Shown: positions 27,374 to 38,878 of the stretch, piece by piece
How positions within the stretch are numbered: position 1 is the first letter of the stretch
Layout: each line of letters starts with the position of its first letter
From: Thalassotalea fonticola
GTDB taxonomy: Bacteria; Pseudomonadota; Gammaproteobacteria; Enterobacterales; Alteromonadaceae
Reading direction: 5' to 3'
DNA: 64,000 nucleotides
NCBI RefSeq assembly: GCF_032911225.1
Contig: NZ_CP136600.1
Coordinates: 1,426,001 to 1,490,000 of the forward strand
Translations under genes and position numbers: made by a program
The notes under the pieces: model-generated
Database searches by the model: none
Told to the model about the DNA's origin: nothing
Seen by the model: the letters and a program-made list of their open reading frames with translations, nothing else

Positions 27374-27454
27374 AGAAACGAGAAACGAGAAACGAGAAAC
27401 GAGAAACGAGAAACGAGAAACGAGAAACGAAAAGTATATGCGCTTTTCGTTTCT
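27374..27454. repeat. Heptamer (AGAAACG) array, copy C, eight tandem units plus inverted arm
   Basis: Eight exact tandem copies of AGAAACG run from 27374 to 27429. The last one also begins a 12-bp inverted repeat, AGAAACGAAAAG (27423-27434) / CTTTTCGTTTCT (27443-27454). It ends 12 bases before the sstT stop codon, so the hairpin may also stop sstT transcription. It is the largest array in the window. Confidence 0.9.
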
Positions 27455-27466
27455 ATAGTAGTTATA

Positions 27467-28684
27467 TTATAAATTTTTGGTAATATGATGCGAAGCAGCG
27501 GCGGTAAAAACAACATCGGTTGAACTATTCAGGGCTGTTTCAGCTGAATCTTGAATGACACCAATAATAAAACCTATAGCGACTACCTGCATTGCCACAT
27601 CATTATTGATACCAAATAAACCACAAGCAAGTGGAATAAGTAACAAAGAGCCACCGGCAACACCTGATGCACCACACGCTGAAACAGAGGCAACAACACT
27701 AAGTAATAATGCGCTAGCCAAGTCTATCTCAATACCTAACGTATGAGCCGCAGCTAAGCTTAATACTGTAATTGTTATTGCAGCCCCAGCCATGTTTATT
27801 GTTGCTCCCAGAGGAATTGATACTGAGTAAGTATCTTCATGTAAATCCAGTTGCTTACACAAGCGCATGTTTACCGGGATATTAGCCGCCGAGCTACGAG
27901 TGAAAAATGCGGTAATACCTGAACCACGTAAACAAGTGAATACTAATGGATAGGGGTTTTTACGGGTAATAGCAAAAACAATTATTGGATTGACTACTAA
28001 TGCCATAATTAGCATCGAGCCAATTAGTACCAAGAGTAATTGTGAATATTCGGCAAGTGCAGTAAAACCTGTAGTGGCAATAGTATTTGCCACTAAGCCA
28101 AAGATCCCTAAAGGTGCTAGTCTGATCACTACACGAACAATGGCAGAGACACCGTCAGCAACGTCATGGACCATTAACTTAGTTGAATCATTCACACCTT
28201 TCAATGCAAAACCTAAGCCTAAGCCCCAAGCTAAAATACCAATAAAGTTACCTGTTGCAATGGCATTAATAGGGTTATCTACAATTTTAAATGCCAGCGT
28301 TGTTAAAACTTCATTTAACCCTTGTGGTGGGGTAGCTGTAGCCCCAGCTAGATTTAATGTTAACGAGGTAGGAAAAATAAAGCTCATAGTAACCGCAACA
28401 AAAGCAGCACTTAACGTACCAACAAGATAAAGACCAATAATAGGTTTTAACTCAGCATCACTATCCACTTTTTGATTAGCAATTGAAGACACCACTAAAA
28501 CGAACACTAGAATAGGTGCTACGGCTTTTAAACCATTAACAAACAAGCTACCTAACAAGGAAAATGATTTTGCCGTTTCAGGCGCTAAAACCGCTAATAG
28601 ACAACCGAGTATTATCGCCACAATAATTTGATTGACTAAACTTACTTTTTGGATCTTTTGAAATAATGATGTGCTCACTATCAA
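27467..28684 (-). CDS. sstT: Serine/threonine:sodium symporter SstT
   Basis: SstT imports serine and threonine with sodium across the inner membrane; it belongs to the dicarboxylate/amino acid:cation symporter (glutamate transporter) family. The 405 residues (E. coli 414) have eight helices with two re-entrant loops. Conserved parts are [21 protein letters not shown], the serine-rich [11 protein letters not shown], the sodium site [20 protein letters not shown], and [20 protein letters not shown]. It starts 6 bases after the tilS stop on the same strand. Confidence 0.94.
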   Translation of the reverse strand: MIVSTSLFQKIQKVSLVNQIIVAIILGCLLAVLAPETAKSFSLLGSLFVNGLKAVAPILVFVLVVSSIANQKVDSDAELKPIIGLYLVGTLSAAFVAVTMSFIFPTSLTLNLAGATATPPQGLNEVLTTLAFKIVDNPINAIATGNFIGILAWGLGLGFALKGVNDSTKLMVHDVADGVSAIVRVVIRLAPLGIFGLVANTIATTGFTALAEYSQLLLVLIGSMLIMALVVNPIIVFAITRKNPYPLVFTCLRGSGITAFFTRSSAANIPVNMRLCKQLDLHEDTYSVSIPLGATINMAGAAITITVLSLAAAHTLGIEIDLASALLLSVVASVSACGASGVAGGSLLLIPLACGLFGINNDVAMQVVAIGFIIGVIQDSAETALNSSTDVVFTAAASHHITKNL

Positions 28685-28690
28685 CCTTCT

Positions 28691-30073
28691 TTAATTTTTT
28701 TTATGCCAAGTAATACTTAAGCATTTTTGATTAGTGTTAGCGGTAAAATCTTTATCGATAAATAAAGGTAATACTGCTGCGAGTTGTTCGTTAATAAAAA
28801 CTAATGGTAGTCGTTTTCTTTGCCACCTTGGTATCTGCAATTCTTGCAGCACTTTCTTTAATTCTCGACGTTGTTGCCTAAAATCAGGTAAGCACTTAGG
28901 GTTGTCATGTTTAAACACTATTTTCAGATCAGCTTGCTCATCAACGTAAGTCAGTAAAAATTGGTTTTCTTTACTATTTTCAGTCTGTTGACTTGCACTA
29001 AAGTATAGACTACCTAAATTATCAGGTAATTCGACTACTTTACCTTGTCTTAAATCAGCGATGCAAAATTGCTTTTGCCAAGCTGAAATATCAGCATAAA
29101 CATCGCTAATAAACAATTTATTCTTAAAGCGACGTAAATAAAAGTCCCCTACTTTAACTTCAGGGTTTTTATCTTCCTTTGCGCTAAAGCAAGTTTTTAC
29201 AACTTCCTGAAGTTGTTTTTCAGAAGGTGCTAATTTATTATTTATTTTGATAAAAAACCGTAAAACATTGAATAACCGTTGTTCACTTAATTCCTTTAAT
29301 AAATCTATACTCAATGAATCTGTTGCAGTTTGGCATTGTTTTAGATCTGTCACCGCCACTTGTTCAACTAAAACTTGCGCCTGTTGGCAATGTTTAGCAC
29401 TGCGGCTTGCAGTTTTTTTAATTTGTGGCCAACGTTGTTCAAGCAAAGGAATAATACTTTGTCTTAAAAAGTTACGGTCAAAGTCCTGATTATTATTCGA
29501 CTCATCTTCAATCCAAGTTAACTTGAATAATTTTGCATAGTCTTCAATTTGCTTTCGGCTTATTGATAAAAATGGACGGGCGATAACTCTGTTGTCACTA
29601 AAGGAGCGAACATCTTGCATAGCAGATAACCCCTGAATGCCTGAGCCGCGCTTTAATGCAAGTAACAATGTTTCTAATTGGTCGTCCTGGTGATGCGCAG
29701 TTAATACTACGCTATTAATAGCGCTGTTTTCGGTAAGGGCCTGATAACGAGCATCACGAGCTAAAGCCTCCAGGCTTTGCCCGCTATGCTTTTGTATAAC
29801 AACTTCAACTCCAACATAGCTAATGCTTAACTGCTCAGCTTGCTGCTTGGTAAATTTCTGCCAACTAGACGCATTTGTACTTAAGCCATGATTCACATGC
29901 ACGGCATGTACTGATGTAATTAAAAAATCTTTTATTTGCGCTAAGCAATGCAACAGCACCTGTGAATCTACGCCGCCACTGTAGGCAATAACCACTGGCT
30001 TATTAGCAAATTCATCTTTAGATAAGAAGCTAAGTACTTGTTGGCAAAGTGGATTTAATGATGTGTCAGTCAT
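28691..30073 (-). CDS. tilS: tRNA(Ile)-lysidine synthetase TilS
   Basis: TilS adds lysine to C34 of the CAU-anticodon isoleucine tRNA, changing both codon reading and charging; it is essential. The 460 residues show the N-type ATP pyrophosphatase P-loop SGGVDS at 32-37, VHVNHGLSTNA, LTAHHQDDQLETLLL and the C-terminal TilS domain with LPDFRQQRRELKKVLQELQIPRW-like sequence (last about 80 residues). The length is slightly above E. coli (432). It lies downstream of accA, the same position as in E. coli, but is followed here by sstT. Confidence 0.95.
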   Translation of the reverse strand: MTDTSLNPLCQQVLSFLSKDEFANKPVVIAYSGGVDSQVLLHCLAQIKDFLITSVHAVHVNHGLSTNASSWQKFTKQQAEQLSISYVGVEVVIQKHSGQSLEALARDARYQALTENSAINSVVLTAHHQDDQLETLLLALKRGSGIQGLSAMQDVRSFSDNRVIARPFLSISRKQIEDYAKLFKLTWIEDESNNNQDFDRNFLRQSIIPLLEQRWPQIKKTASRSAKHCQQAQVLVEQVAVTDLKQCQTATDSLSIDLLKELSEQRLFNVLRFFIKINNKLAPSEKQLQEVVKTCFSAKEDKNPEVKVGDFYLRRFKNKLFISDVYADISAWQKQFCIADLRQGKVVELPDNLGSLYFSASQQTENSKENQFLLTYVDEQADLKIVFKHDNPKCLPDFRQQRRELKKVLQELQIPRWQRKRLPLVFINEQLAAVLPLFIDKDFTANTNQKCLSITWHKKN

Positions 30074-30099
30074 GTAGTAACGATATCATAAATTTAGAA

Positions 30100-30112
30100 G
30101 ACGAGAAACGCA
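30100..30112. repeat. Single heptamer remnant, copy D
   Basis: GACGAGAAACGCAG contains one AGAAACG unit with flanking CG, in the tilS-accA gap next to the accA terminator. By itself it would be chance-level; it is listed because it fits the intergenic placement of the other copies. Confidence 0.3.
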
Positions 30113-30117
30113 GTTAT

Positions 30118-30148
30118 AAAAAAAGGAAAGCATAGGCTTTCCTTTTTA
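30118..30148 (-). terminator. Terminator after accA
   Basis: A 12-bp perfect stem AAAAAGGAAAGC / GCTTTCCTTTTT with a 4-base loop follows accA by about 17 bases on the minus strand, with an A/T-rich tail. It separates accA from tilS. Confidence 0.8.
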
Positions 30149-30164
30149 GATAAATCAATTCAGT

Positions 30165-31121
30165 TTAACAGTAACCGAAAGTCATTAGGCGCTGATAACG
30201 ATTTTCAATCAACTCGTCACCTTTTTGGCCTTCAAGGGTAACTAAATCAGCTTTGATTTTCTGTTTTAAGTTATTTGCCATCATGTCAAAGTCGCGATGT
30301 GCTCCACCTAGTGGTTCATCAATGATATCATCAATTAAGCCTAACTCTTTAATGCGTGGTGCTGTTACGCCCATAGCTTCTGCAGCAGTTGATGCTTTTT
30401 CAGCTGTTTTCCACAAAATTGATGCACAACCTTCTGGTGAAATTACTGAATATGTTGAGTATTCAAGCATGTTAACTTTATCGCCAACACCAATAGCTAA
30501 TGCACCACCAGATCCACCTTCGCCAATTACAGTACAAACAATAGGAACAGTTAAACGTGCCATTACTTTAAGGTTGCGAGCAATTGCTTCTGATTGACCA
30601 CGCTCTTCAGCGCCAATACCAGGGTATGCGCCTGGCGTGTCAATGAAAGTAATGATTGGCATGTTAAAGCGCTCAGCCATTTCCATAATACGCAATGCTT
30701 TACGGTAGCCTTCAGGGCGAGGCATAGCAAAGTTACGACGAACCTTTTCAGTTGTACCCCGGCCTTTTTGATGACCAATAACCACAACCGGCTTACCATC
30801 TAAGCGAGCCGTACCACAAATAAGGGCTTCATCATTTGCATAAGCTCTGTCACCGGCAAGTTCGTTAAAATCAGTAAACATAAGATCAATATAATCTTGT
30901 GTATACGGACGACCTGGATGACGGGCAATACGACAAACTTGCCATGGATCTAAGTCTGAAAAAACCTTTTTGGTTTTTTCTTCACTTTTTGTGCGAAGTT
31001 GAGCAATTTCAGCTTCTAAGTCTAAGTTTAAATCTTGACCTTGGTTAACCAATTGAAGTTCTTCAATTTTTGCTTCTAATTCTGCAATTGGTTGCTCAAA
31101 ATCTAAAAAATTGAGTGACAT
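30165..31121 (-). CDS. accA: Acetyl-CoA carboxylase carboxyltransferase subunit alpha
   Basis: AccA with AccD transfers the carboxyl group from carboxybiotin to acetyl-CoA, giving malonyl-CoA for fatty acid synthesis. From the ATG at 31121 the product is 318 residues (E. coli 319), beginning [22 protein letters not shown] upstream supports this start; the frame runs on to 31169 without a site. Family blocks are [49 protein letters not shown], the oxyanion-forming [15 protein letters not shown] and [14 protein letters not shown]. It follows dnaE as in E. coli. Confidence 0.97.
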   Translation of the reverse strand: MSLNFLDFEQPIAELEAKIEELQLVNQGQDLNLDLEAEIAQLRTKSEEKTKKVFSDLDPWQVCRIARHPGRPYTQDYIDLMFTDFNELAGDRAYANDEALICGTARLDGKPVVVIGHQKGRGTTEKVRRNFAMPRPEGYRKALRIMEMAERFNMPIITFIDTPGAYPGIGAEERGQSEAIARNLKVMARLTVPIVCTVIGEGGSGGALAIGVGDKVNMLEYSTYSVISPEGCASILWKTAEKASTAAEAMGVTAPRIKELGLIDDIIDEPLGGAHRDFDMMANNLKQKIKADLVTLEGQKGDELIENRYQRLMTFGYC

Positions 31122-31252
31122 ATATAATCTACCTAATAATTGTGTTGCTGATCTTTTAGCAAGTAACAAGGCTCGAAAAACGGCAATGTTACTATATATC
31201 TTAGTTCTTATAAAGTTTTTCGGCTATTTTGCTCACCTAAACAAGCAAATAA

Positions 31253-34200
31253 TTAAAACTCTAACGAAATATTGTCTTCGCCTAATAATACTTTTAATTC
31301 ATGTATTAATGTATCGTCTGGTGATACTCGCCATTGTGTTCCTAGCTCGATTGTTGCTCTTGCTTCATCGCGCTGATAAAACATTTTAACCGGGCAGATA
31401 CCTTCCTTATACGGGGTAAGTATCTTAGTAAAGTCAGCCATAAACTGTGGTGTTAACTGGCTTCTTAACACATTTAAATCTAAAGATTTAATGTTATTTT
31501 CACGAGCTTCACTAATCGTCATGATTTCCCGGGCGGTCATTGTAAGCCCTCCGGAGTAATCATCAAAGCTGACCTGTCCCTTACAGACTAAAATTTCATC
31601 TTTTTGTAGTATTTCTTCAAATCGATCATAGTCATCTGGGAATAACCTCGCATCAATACGAGCACTTTTATCATCTAAGGTTACAAGTGCCCAGCGGCGG
31701 TTCCTTTTATTTACCAAAACGCGCACACCAAGTACTAAACCTGTAGCTGTCGATATTTTATCTTTCGCTCCGGGCTGTAAATTAACTAATCGAGTAGAGC
31801 CATACTTTTTAATTTCATCCAAATACCTGTCAATAGGATGACCGGTTAAGTATAAGCCTAGAGTTTCACGCTCACCGTCAAGCCAAACCTCTTCTCTCCA
31901 AGGAGCTATATCCTTAAACGTTTGTCTGGTTTCTTCTTCTTCAACGTTTATTAAGCCAAATAAATCATCTTGCCCAATCGCTTGAGCTTTCGCATGTTGA
32001 TCTGCCGCTTTAATCGCTTCTGGTAATGTTGCAAACATCGCTGCGCGATGAGGACCTAAGTTATCCATAGCTCCAGATTTGATTAATCGTTCAAGCACGC
32101 GCTTGTTGGTTTTCTTTAAATCTAAGCGCGCACAAAAATCAAACAAATCAATGAAAGGACCGCCCTCTTCTCTGGCTGCAATAATTGCTTCGACAGGGCC
32201 TTCACCAACCCCTTTTACCGCACCGATACCATAAACAATTTCATTGTTTTCATTAACGGTAAATTTATATAAACCAGAGTTAACATCAGGAGGGAGTAGC
32301 GTTAACTCCATATTGCTACACTCATCTACAAGGGTAACTATTTTATCTGTGTTATCCATATCAGCCGACATTACAGCCGCCATAAACGGTGCCGGAAAAT
32401 GCGCTTTCATCCATAACGTTTGATACGAAACGAGCGCGTAGGCTGCGGAGTGAGATTTATTAAAACCATAACCGGCGAATTTCTCTACCAAATCGAAGAT
32501 TTTCATCGCCAACTCACCATCAACACCGTTCTCAATTGCTCCTTTTTCAAAGGTTGAACGCTGTTTTGCCATTTCTTCAGGCTTTTTCTTACCCATGGCA
32601 CGACGTAACATATCAGCGCCACCTAATGAATACCCCGCAAGTACCTGGGCAATTTGCATTACCTGCTCTTGGTATAAAATAATCCCGTAGGTAGGTTCAA
32701 GAATTTCTTTTAATGATTCATGCTGCCATTTTGCATCTGGGTATGAAACTTCTTCACGGCCATGCTTACGCTCGATAAAGTTATCAACCATGCCTGAATC
32801 AAGTGGCCCTGGTCTGAATAAGGCCACCAATGCAATTATATCTTCAAAACAATCTGGCTTTAGCTTTTCAATTAGCGATTTCATGCCCGATGATTCTAGC
32901 TGGAATACCGCAGTGGTTTTCGAAGCAAGCAACATCTTAAATGATGCTTTATCATCTAATGGGATCGCGGCAATATCAATTGCTTCTTTACCTGACTTAA
33001 GCAATTTCTCATCGGCCATTTCAATAGCCCATTGCAAAATAGTTAAGGTACGTAAACCTAAGAAGTCAAACTTAACTAAGCCTGCGTCTTCAACATCATT
33101 CTTATCGAATTGTGTAACCGGGTTATTGCCTTCATCATCACAATAAAGCGGAGCAAAATCGGTTATTGTTGTCGGCGAGATAACAACACCACCGGCATGC
33201 TTACCGGCATTTCGTGTTGTACCTTCAAGAATACGGCACATATCGATGAGATCTTTAACCTCATTATCTTGCGCGTAGACTTCGGGTAATTTAGGCTCTT
33301 CTTCGAATGCTTTAGCTAAGGTCATGCCAGGTGTTGGCGGGATCAGTTTTGAAATTCTGTCAACAAAACCATAAGGGTGTCCAAGCACACGACCAACATC
33401 ACGTATAACCGCTTTCGCCGCCATCGTACCAAAGGTGATAATTTGTGAAACCGCATCTCGACCATACAACTCTGCAGTATGATCAATTACTTCATCTCGT
33501 CTATCCATACAGAAATCGACGTCAAAATCAGGCATTGAAACACGCTCTGGATTAAGAAATCGCTCAAAAAGTAAGTCATATTCCAGTGGGTCAAGATCTG
33601 TGATTTTTTGTGCATAAGCCACTAATGAGCCAGCACCTGAACCCCGTCCAGGACCAACAGGGATATTGTTATCTTTACTCCATTGAATAAATTCCATAAC
33701 AATTAGGAAGTAACCTGGGAAACCCATGTTATTAATTACTTCAAGCTCAATTTTTAAACGCTCGTCATATGGCTTACGTAATTCTTCAAATTCAGGCGAA
33801 TCTTTATCAAAGAGAAACTCTAAGCGCTCTTGCAAGCCTTCTTCAGACACTTTAACCAAGAAGTCTTCAATTGATAGCCCTTCAGTGGGAAAGTCAGGTA
33901 AAACATACTCACCTAATGTAACGGTAACATTGCAGCGCTTTGCTATTTCAACTGAGTTAGCCAACGCCTCTGGAATATCGCTAAACAGCTCAAGCATCTC
34001 TTGCTCACTTCGCAAGTATTGCTCAGGGCTATATTTCTTTGGACGTCTTTTATCATCTAGGGTAAATCCATCATGAATCGCAACACGGATTTCATGTGCG
34101 TCAAACAATTCTGGAGATAAGAAAACAACTTCATTAGTAGCTACAACAGGAAGTTGTTTTTGCTGTGCAAGTTCAACTGCTAAATGCAGGTATGCTTCTT

Positions 34201-34732
34201 CATCTTCTCGACCAGTTCGAATAAGTTCGAGATAGAATCGATCTGCAAAGTGTTGCTGATAAAAGCTCACCATTTGCTCAACAAGTTCAGCATGACCTTT
34301 TAATAGTGACTTACCTATGTCACCTTCCCGACCACCAGAGAGTAAAATAAGCCCTTCGCTATATTCTAAAAGCCACTGTTTATCCAGAACAGCGCGACCT
34401 TGAATATGGCCACGTAAATAAGCCTTAGAGATAAGTTCAGTAAGGTTTTTATAACCTTTGTTATCAGACGCTATAACAACTAAACGAAAAAGCTCATCTT
34501 CAAGTTCGTCACTTTTCACCCAAAAATCTGTACCTATAATAGGCTTCATACCGGCGCCATGAGCTGCATGGTAATATTTAACTAAACCACAGAGGTTAGT
34601 TTGGTCGGTTAGTGCAAGTGCCGGCATTTTCAGTTCTGCCGCTTTGGCAATGATAGGCTTTACTTTATTTAAACCATCACACATTGAAAAGTCACTGTGC
34701 ACTCTTAAATGGATAAATTTGGGATCACTCAT
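31253..34732 (-). CDS. dnaE: DNA polymerase III subunit alpha
   Basis: This is the catalytic subunit of the replicative polymerase. It is 1159 residues, against 1160 in E. coli. It has the N-terminal PHP domain ([15 protein letters not shown], 6-20), the C-family polymerase core with catalytic aspartates in PDFDVDF (Asp402 and Asp404), the [11 protein letters not shown] loop at 360-370, the helix-hairpin-helix/beta-clamp-binding region and the OB-fold near residue 1000. It starts 3 bases after the rnhB gene end, as part of the lpxD-...-dnaE-accA operon. Confidence 0.98.
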   Translation of the reverse strand: MSDPKFIHLRVHSDFSMCDGLNKVKPIIAKAAELKMPALALTDQTNLCGLVKYYHAAHGAGMKPIIGTDFWVKSDELEDELFRLVVIASDNKGYKNLTELISKAYLRGHIQGRAVLDKQWLLEYSEGLILLSGGREGDIGKSLLKGHAELVEQMVSFYQQHFADRFYLELIRTGREDEEAYLHLAVELAQQKQLPVVATNEVVFLSPELFDAHEIRVAIHDGFTLDDKRRPKKYSPEQYLRSEQEMLELFSDIPEALANSVEIAKRCNVTVTLGEYVLPDFPTEGLSIEDFLVKVSEEGLQERLEFLFDKDSPEFEELRKPYDERLKIELEVINNMGFPGYFLIVMEFIQWSKDNNIPVGPGRGSGAGSLVAYAQKITDLDPLEYDLLFERFLNPERVSMPDFDVDFCMDRRDEVIDHTAELYGRDAVSQIITFGTMAAKAVIRDVGRVLGHPYGFVDRISKLIPPTPGMTLAKAFEEEPKLPEVYAQDNEVKDLIDMCRILEGTTRNAGKHAGGVVISPTTITDFAPLYCDDEGNNPVTQFDKNDVEDAGLVKFDFLGLRTLTILQWAIEMADEKLLKSGKEAIDIAAIPLDDKASFKMLLASKTTAVFQLESSGMKSLIEKLKPDCFEDIIALVALFRPGPLDSGMVDNFIERKHGREEVSYPDAKWQHESLKEILEPTYGIILYQEQVMQIAQVLAGYSLGGADMLRRAMGKKKPEEMAKQRSTFEKGAIENGVDGELAMKIFDLVEKFAGYGFNKSHSAAYALVSYQTLWMKAHFPAPFMAAVMSADMDNTDKIVTLVDECSNMELTLLPPDVNSGLYKFTVNENNEIVYGIGAVKGVGEGPVEAIIAAREEGGPFIDLFDFCARLDLKKTNKRVLERLIKSGAMDNLGPHRAAMFATLPEAIKAADQHAKAQAIGQDDLFGLINVEEEETRQTFKDIAPWREEVWLDGERETLGLYLTGHPIDRYLDEIKKYGSTRLVNLQPGAKDKISTATGLVLGVRVLVNKRNRRWALVTLDDKSARIDARLFPDDYDRFEEILQKDEILVCKGQVSFDDYSGGLTMTAREIMTISEARENNIKSLDLNVLRSQLTPQFMADFTKILTPYKEGICPVKMFYQRDEARATIELGTQWRVSPDDTLIHELKVLLGEDNISLEF

Positions 34733-34735
34733 TAT

Positions 34736-35341
34736 TTATCTAATTCCACGCTCAGTAATTATCTTAGCGACGGGTTTAAAACTTTTACGATAACAACTAA
34801 GCACCCCATGTTCTGTTATTTTTTCAAAATGGGCTTTCGTTGGGTAACCTTTATGACTGGCAAAACCATATTCTGGATATTGTTTATCTAATGCTAGCAT
34901 TTCATCATCACGGGCAACTTTAGCAATAATTGAAGCAGCACTGATCTCTGCTACCTTTAAATCACCTTTCACCACGGCTTGACACGGCAAACCAAAATCA
35001 GGACAGCGGTTACCATCAACTAATACATAATCGGCAGAAACTTTAAGGCCAGACACTGCACGCTGCATTGCAACCATTGTTGCCTGCAAGATATTAATTT
35101 GATCAATTTCTTCGGGTTCACTGCGGCCTAAACACCAGGCAAGCGCTTTTTCTTTAATTTCGATAGCTAACGCTTGACGTTTTTTGTCTGAAAGTTTTTT
35201 TGAGTCGGTCAAGCCTGCAATTGGATTATTAGGATCTAATATAACAGCGGCAGTAACAACTGCACCTACAAGTGGCCCTCTGCCTACTTCATCGACACCG
35301 GCAATAAAATTTGCCTGAGGCCTTATAAAATCATCACTCAT
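34736..35341 (-). CDS. rnhB: Ribonuclease HII
   Basis: RNase HII cuts RNA in RNA-DNA hybrids and starts removal of single ribonucleotides from DNA. The 201 residues carry the family motif [16 protein letters not shown] (14-29), with metal ligands Asp16 and Glu17; LVDGNRCPD and the later VARDDEM add the other acidic residues. It sits between lpxB and dnaE as in E. coli. Confidence 0.97.
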   Translation of the reverse strand: MSDDFIRPQANFIAGVDEVGRGPLVGAVVTAAVILDPNNPIAGLTDSKKLSDKKRQALAIEIKEKALAWCLGRSEPEEIDQINILQATMVAMQRAVSGLKVSADYVLVDGNRCPDFGLPCQAVVKGDLKVAEISAASIIAKVARDDEMLALDKQYPEYGFASHKGYPTKAHFEKITEHGVLSCYRKSFKPVAKIITERGIR

Positions 35342-35382
35342 TCTGTTATTACTCCGGCTTTTAGCCTTTTATCATTTTTATT

Positions 35383-36528
35383 TTACTTTAATAATTGCAT
35401 CACAGCGCTAGCTGCTTTTTCACTGGCATTTTGTTTTAATACATTATGAATAGCAACAAATTCGTCATGCAACTGACTTTGGTCCTGATAAAGTAGCGGT
35501 TCAACATGGTTAGCTAAATTTTCGGGAGTAACTTGCTCTTGTAATAACTCTGGGATCAACGTTTTATTGGCGAGTAAATTAGGCAATGAAAACCATTTTA
35601 TCTTCACCATAATACGGCCAATGATTGCTGTTAACCAATTAAACTTATAGGCAACCACCATAGGTCTTTTAACTAAAGCGGCTTCTAAAGTTACGGTACC
35701 AGAAGCCGTTAATAAACAATCGGCACTTGCCATTACGGTTTGCGTATCATTAGTGATTATTTTAATGTCTAATTCAGGCGCATGCTCTTGTTGAATTTGC
35801 TTAAATTGCTGTTCTCGAATGTCATTGATCACCGGGGCAATAAGTTGCAAATCAGCATGCTGGCGTTTGATGATTTTTGCGGTGGCCAAAAAGTCGGGTA
35901 ATAAAATAGATAATTCGCTCCCGCGCGAACCAGGCATTATGGCTAAATACTTTGCATCATTAGCTAAACCAAGTTTTTCTCTGGCTGCAAGTTTATCGGA
36001 GTGCATTGGTATATCATCGGCCAATGGATGGCCAACAAAGGTGCAGGCAACATTGTGCCTGTCGTAAAATTCTTTTTCAAAAGGTAATAACGACAACACC
36101 ATATCGGTGGCTTTATCTATTTTAAATATGCGTTTTTCTCGCCACGCCCATACCGATGGGCTGACATAATGCACGGTTTTAATACCTTGAGTTTTTAATC
36201 GTTGTTCAACGGTTAAATTAAAATCGGGAGCGTCAATACCAATAAAAACATCAGGTTTATGTTCACTGAAATAATTAACAATAGACTTTCTGATATGCAA
36301 CAGGCGTCGTAACCGGCCGAGGACTTCAACAATGCCCATAACGGCAAGCTCTTCCATAGCAAATAAGCTATCAAAGCCTTGCTTGAGCATTTTCGGGCCG
36401 CCAATGCCAACAAATTTGGCATTAGGGTAATGTTTTTTTAATTCGCTAATTAAGCCTGCCCCAAGAGTATCTCCTGAGTGCTCGCCAACTATAATTGCAA
36501 AAGTAGGTGCTTGTTTATTCAAGGGCAT
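35383..36528 (-). CDS. lpxB: Lipid-A-disaccharide synthase
   Basis: LpxB joins UDP-2,3-diacylglucosamine and lipid X to the lipid A disaccharide on the cytoplasmic face of the inner membrane. The 381 residues (E. coli 382) form a GT-B (GT19) fold: N-terminal VGEHSGDTLGAGLI (14-27), KFVGIGGPKM, SVWAWREKRIFKID mid-protein, and PGSRGSELSILLP with the donor-binding TASGTVTLEAAL in the second half. It lies 14 bases after lpxA. Confidence 0.97.
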   Translation of the reverse strand: MPLNKQAPTFAIIVGEHSGDTLGAGLISELKKHYPNAKFVGIGGPKMLKQGFDSLFAMEELAVMGIVEVLGRLRRLLHIRKSIVNYFSEHKPDVFIGIDAPDFNLTVEQRLKTQGIKTVHYVSPSVWAWREKRIFKIDKATDMVLSLLPFEKEFYDRHNVACTFVGHPLADDIPMHSDKLAAREKLGLANDAKYLAIMPGSRGSELSILLPDFLATAKIIKRQHADLQLIAPVINDIREQQFKQIQQEHAPELDIKIITNDTQTVMASADCLLTASGTVTLEAALVKRPMVVAYKFNWLTAIIGRIMVKIKWFSLPNLLANKTLIPELLQEQVTPENLANHVEPLLYQDQSQLHDEFVAIHNVLKQNASEKAASAVMQLLK

Positions 36529-36542
36529 CCCTGACGGTATCC

Positions 36543-37313
36543 CTAGCGAATAATGCCACGGCTAGAGTTGTTGATAAAATCGACAAAGTCTTTAACTTCT
36601 TGGCAATTGCTAACCGACTCGGCCAAGGCCTCGGTTGCTTCCTTAATAGTTTTATTCTTGCGATATACTTCTTTATAAGCTCTTTTCACTTGCAAAATAA
36701 CATCTTTATCAAAACCTCGACGCTTTAAACCTTCGCTGTTTAAACCAAAGACTGATGCAGGGTGGCCCGCAACCATCACATATGGAGGAATATCTTTAAT
36801 TACAATACCTCCACCACCTACGAAACAGTGAGAGCCAACATGGCTAAATTGATGCGCACCAGACATACCACCAAAAATAACCCAATCGCCAACATGACAA
36901 TGACCGGCTAAACATACTTGGTTAGCGAATATACCGTGGCTGCCAATAACGCAGTCATGGGCAACATGTGCGCCAGCCATAAACAGATTATCATCGCCAA
37001 TAATAGTTACTGATTCATCTTGTATTGTACCGCGATGAATCGTGCAATTTTCACGAAAAACGTTATTGTTGCCAATCTCTAAACGAGTGGCTTCACCAGC
37101 ATATTTCTTGTCTTGGCAATCTTCCCCTATAGATGAATACTGAAAGATATGATTACCAGACCCTATTTTACTAGTGCCTTTTATCACTACATGGGAATGG
37201 ATAATACAATCATCACCAATTTCTACATCGTTACCGATATAGGTCCACGGACCTACTTGGACATTTTTGCCTAATTTGGCACCGGGTTCAATTATCGCTT
37301 GAGGATGGATCAC
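36543..37313 (-). CDS. lpxA: Acyl-ACP:UDP-N-acetylglucosamine O-acyltransferase
   Basis: LpxA adds the 3-hydroxyacyl chain to UDP-GlcNAc, the first step of lipid A synthesis. The protein is a left-handed beta-helix of hexapeptide repeats, with the catalytic His in GAHVAHDCVIG (His119). I choose the GTG at 37313, giving 256 residues beginning at VIHPQAIIEPGAKLG, which lines up with family N-termini and leaves 4 bases after the fabZ stop. Another in-frame GTG at 37337 would overlap fabZ by 20 bases and add eight unusual residues. Both lack ATG, so the start needs care. Confidence 0.95.
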   Translation of the reverse strand: MIHPQAIIEPGAKLGKNVQVGPWTYIGNDVEIGDDCIIHSHVVIKGTSKIGSGNHIFQYSSIGEDCQDKKYAGEATRLEIGNNNVFRENCTIHRGTIQDESVTIIGDDNLFMAGAHVAHDCVIGSHGIFANQVCLAGHCHVGDWVIFGGMSGAHQFSHVGSHCFVGGGGIVIKDIPPYVMVAGHPASVFGLNSEGLKRRGFDKDVILQVKRAYKEVYRKNKTIKEATEALAESVSNCQEVKDFVDFINNSSRGIIR

Positions 37314-37317
37314 GCTG

Positions 37318-37767
37318 TTATACACCTTTTCTCGCACACATTAAATCGGCTGTACAAACAACTTTGCCGTCGACTTCTGCACGTGCCGCAAACTTCCACA
37401 TACCACGACGCTCCTTAACAAGCTCAACATGTATGTGCATAGTATCGCCTGGCGTTACAGGGCTTTTAAATCTGGCATTATCTACAGAAGCGTATAAAAA
37501 CATTTCGCCATCTTTACCTTCAACGGACTTAAACCCTAAGACTCCACCTGCTTGTGCCATAGCCTCTAGGATCATAACTCCAGGGAAAATTTTAAAGTCC
37601 GGAAAATGGCCTTGAAATACAGGTTCGTTAACTGATACATTTTTTATCGCATGGATAGATTTACTGGGTACAAAATCAAGTACGCGATCAATTAATAAAA
37701 ATGGATAACGATGTGGGATTAATGTTTGAATTTCTTCAACAGTGATTACGTTCTTAGTGTTGTCCAA
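37318..37767 (-). CDS. fabZ: 3-hydroxyacyl-[ACP] dehydratase FabZ
   Basis: FabZ dehydrates 3-hydroxyacyl-ACP in fatty acid elongation and competes with LpxA and LpxD for the same substrate, so its place between lpxD and lpxA is meaningful. The 149-residue hot-dog-fold protein has [13 protein letters not shown] (17-29), catalytic His54 in QGHFPD and Glu68 in [16 protein letters not shown] hairpin ATGAGCGC / GCGCTCAT (37790-37808) lies in the 77-base gap upstream, without a T tail. Confidence 0.97.
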   Translation of the reverse strand: MDNTKNVITVEEIQTLIPHRYPFLLIDRVLDFVPSKSIHAIKNVSVNEPVFQGHFPDFKIFPGVMILEAMAQAGGVLGFKSVEGKDGEMFLYASVDNARFKSPVTPGDTMHIHVELVKERRGMWKFAARAEVDGKVVCTADLMCARKGV

Positions 37768-37844
37768 AGCTATTTCCTTTAAATGAACGATGAGCGCATT
37801 GCGCTCATAGTTAAGTAGTCTATGTTAAATTTACACGATTACTT

Positions 37845-38870
37845 TTATTTATTTTTTAGATCTGTAATGGCTTTTTCAAGTTCTGCCATTTTTTTATACA
37901 TGTCATCTAAATGCTTATATCTAGATGCATTTTTCCGCCATTCTTTATTTGGCAAAGATGGCATACCGGAAGAGTATATACCAGCTTCTTTAATCGACTT
38001 AGTTACCATAGTCATACCGGTTAACACACTACCATCGGCAACACTGATATGACCGTTAATAGCAACTAAACCAGCAATGGTACAGTTTTGGCCAATTGTT
38101 GTACTACCAGCAATAACGGTACAACCAGCTATTGCTGTCCCTGCGCCTAACTTGACGTTATGGGCTATTTGCACTTGGTTATCAATAATAACATTTGACT
38201 CAATAATGGTATTTTCCAAAGCGCCACGATCAATTGTAGTACATGCACCAATTTCTACATTATCGCCGATAATAACAGCGCCTAGTTGAGGAATTTTAAC
38301 CCAGTTGCCTTGATCATTTGCATAACCAAAACCATCACTACCTATTACGGTATTCGCCTGAATTAAACAGTCTCGACCAATTTCAACACGATGATAAATA
38401 CTGACATTTGACCATAGTTGACTGCCATTTTTTATAATTGCATCTTTACCAACAAAACAATTGGCGCCAATTATAACGTTATCACCTAGAGTTACGCCGC
38501 TTTCAATAACCGCATTGGCGCCGATACAAACACCTTCGCCTACAGTTGCATCAGCTGAGATCACCGCACTTGCAGCAATATCGTTTGCCGCTTTTGGCGT
38601 GGTATCAAGTAACTGCGCAACCAAAGCAAAGCCCAAGTAAGGGTTAGCAAGAACTAGCGCATTGGTTTGGCAATATTTAGCATTAGCCTCAGAAACAATT
38701 ACAGCACTTGCTTTCGTTGTTTCTAGATATGGACGATATTTTGCATTCGCTAAAAATGCTATTTGCCCACTTTCTGCATCAGTCAATGTAGATAGAGATG
38801 AAATTTGACAATTGTCATCACCTTTTACCACACCACCTAATTTTTCAGCCAACTCACCTAATGTGATCAT
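37845..38870 (-). CDS. lpxD: UDP-3-O-(3-hydroxyacyl)glucosamine N-acyltransferase
   Basis: LpxD adds the second 3-hydroxyacyl chain (N-linked) in lipid A synthesis. The 341 residues (E. coli 341) have an N-terminal uridine-binding domain (about 1-100), many hexapeptide repeats (for example [20 protein letters not shown]), the catalytic His237 in [12 protein letters not shown], and a C-terminal helical tail ([17 protein letters not shown]). It follows the skp gene by 8 bases. Confidence 0.97.
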   Translation of the reverse strand: MITLGELAEKLGGVVKGDDNCQISSLSTLTDAESGQIAFLANAKYRPYLETTKASAVIVSEANAKYCQTNALVLANPYLGFALVAQLLDTTPKAANDIAASAVISADATVGEGVCIGANAVIESGVTLGDNVIIGANCFVGKDAIIKNGSQLWSNVSIYHRVEIGRDCLIQANTVIGSDGFGYANDQGNWVKIPQLGAVIIGDNVEIGACTTIDRGALENTIIESNVIIDNQVQIAHNVKLGAGTAIAGCTVIAGSTTIGQNCTIAGLVAINGHISVADGSVLTGMTMVTKSIKEAGIYSSGMPSLPNKEWRKNASRYKHLDDMYKKMAELEKAITDLKNK

Positions 38871-38878
38871 AATAACTA

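Noticed and set aside
27374..27429. CRISPR-like array
   Set aside because: The seven-base units are contiguous with no spacers, and there is no cas gene; it is a simple heptamer tandem array.
27990..28430. 146-codon open frame on the + strand opposite sstT
   Set aside because: It is antisense to a well-supported SstT, rich in Pro, Thr and Lys, as expected from reading the complement of a membrane protein, and has no ribosome binding site or family resemblance.
30253..30597. 114-codon frame on the + strand opposite accA
   Set aside because: Shadow of accA: low-complexity Ser/Pro/Ala composition and no start signals.
32790..34076. Two + strand frames of 116-118 codons opposite dnaE
   Set aside because: Serine-rich antisense shadows of dnaE codon usage; no domain pattern.
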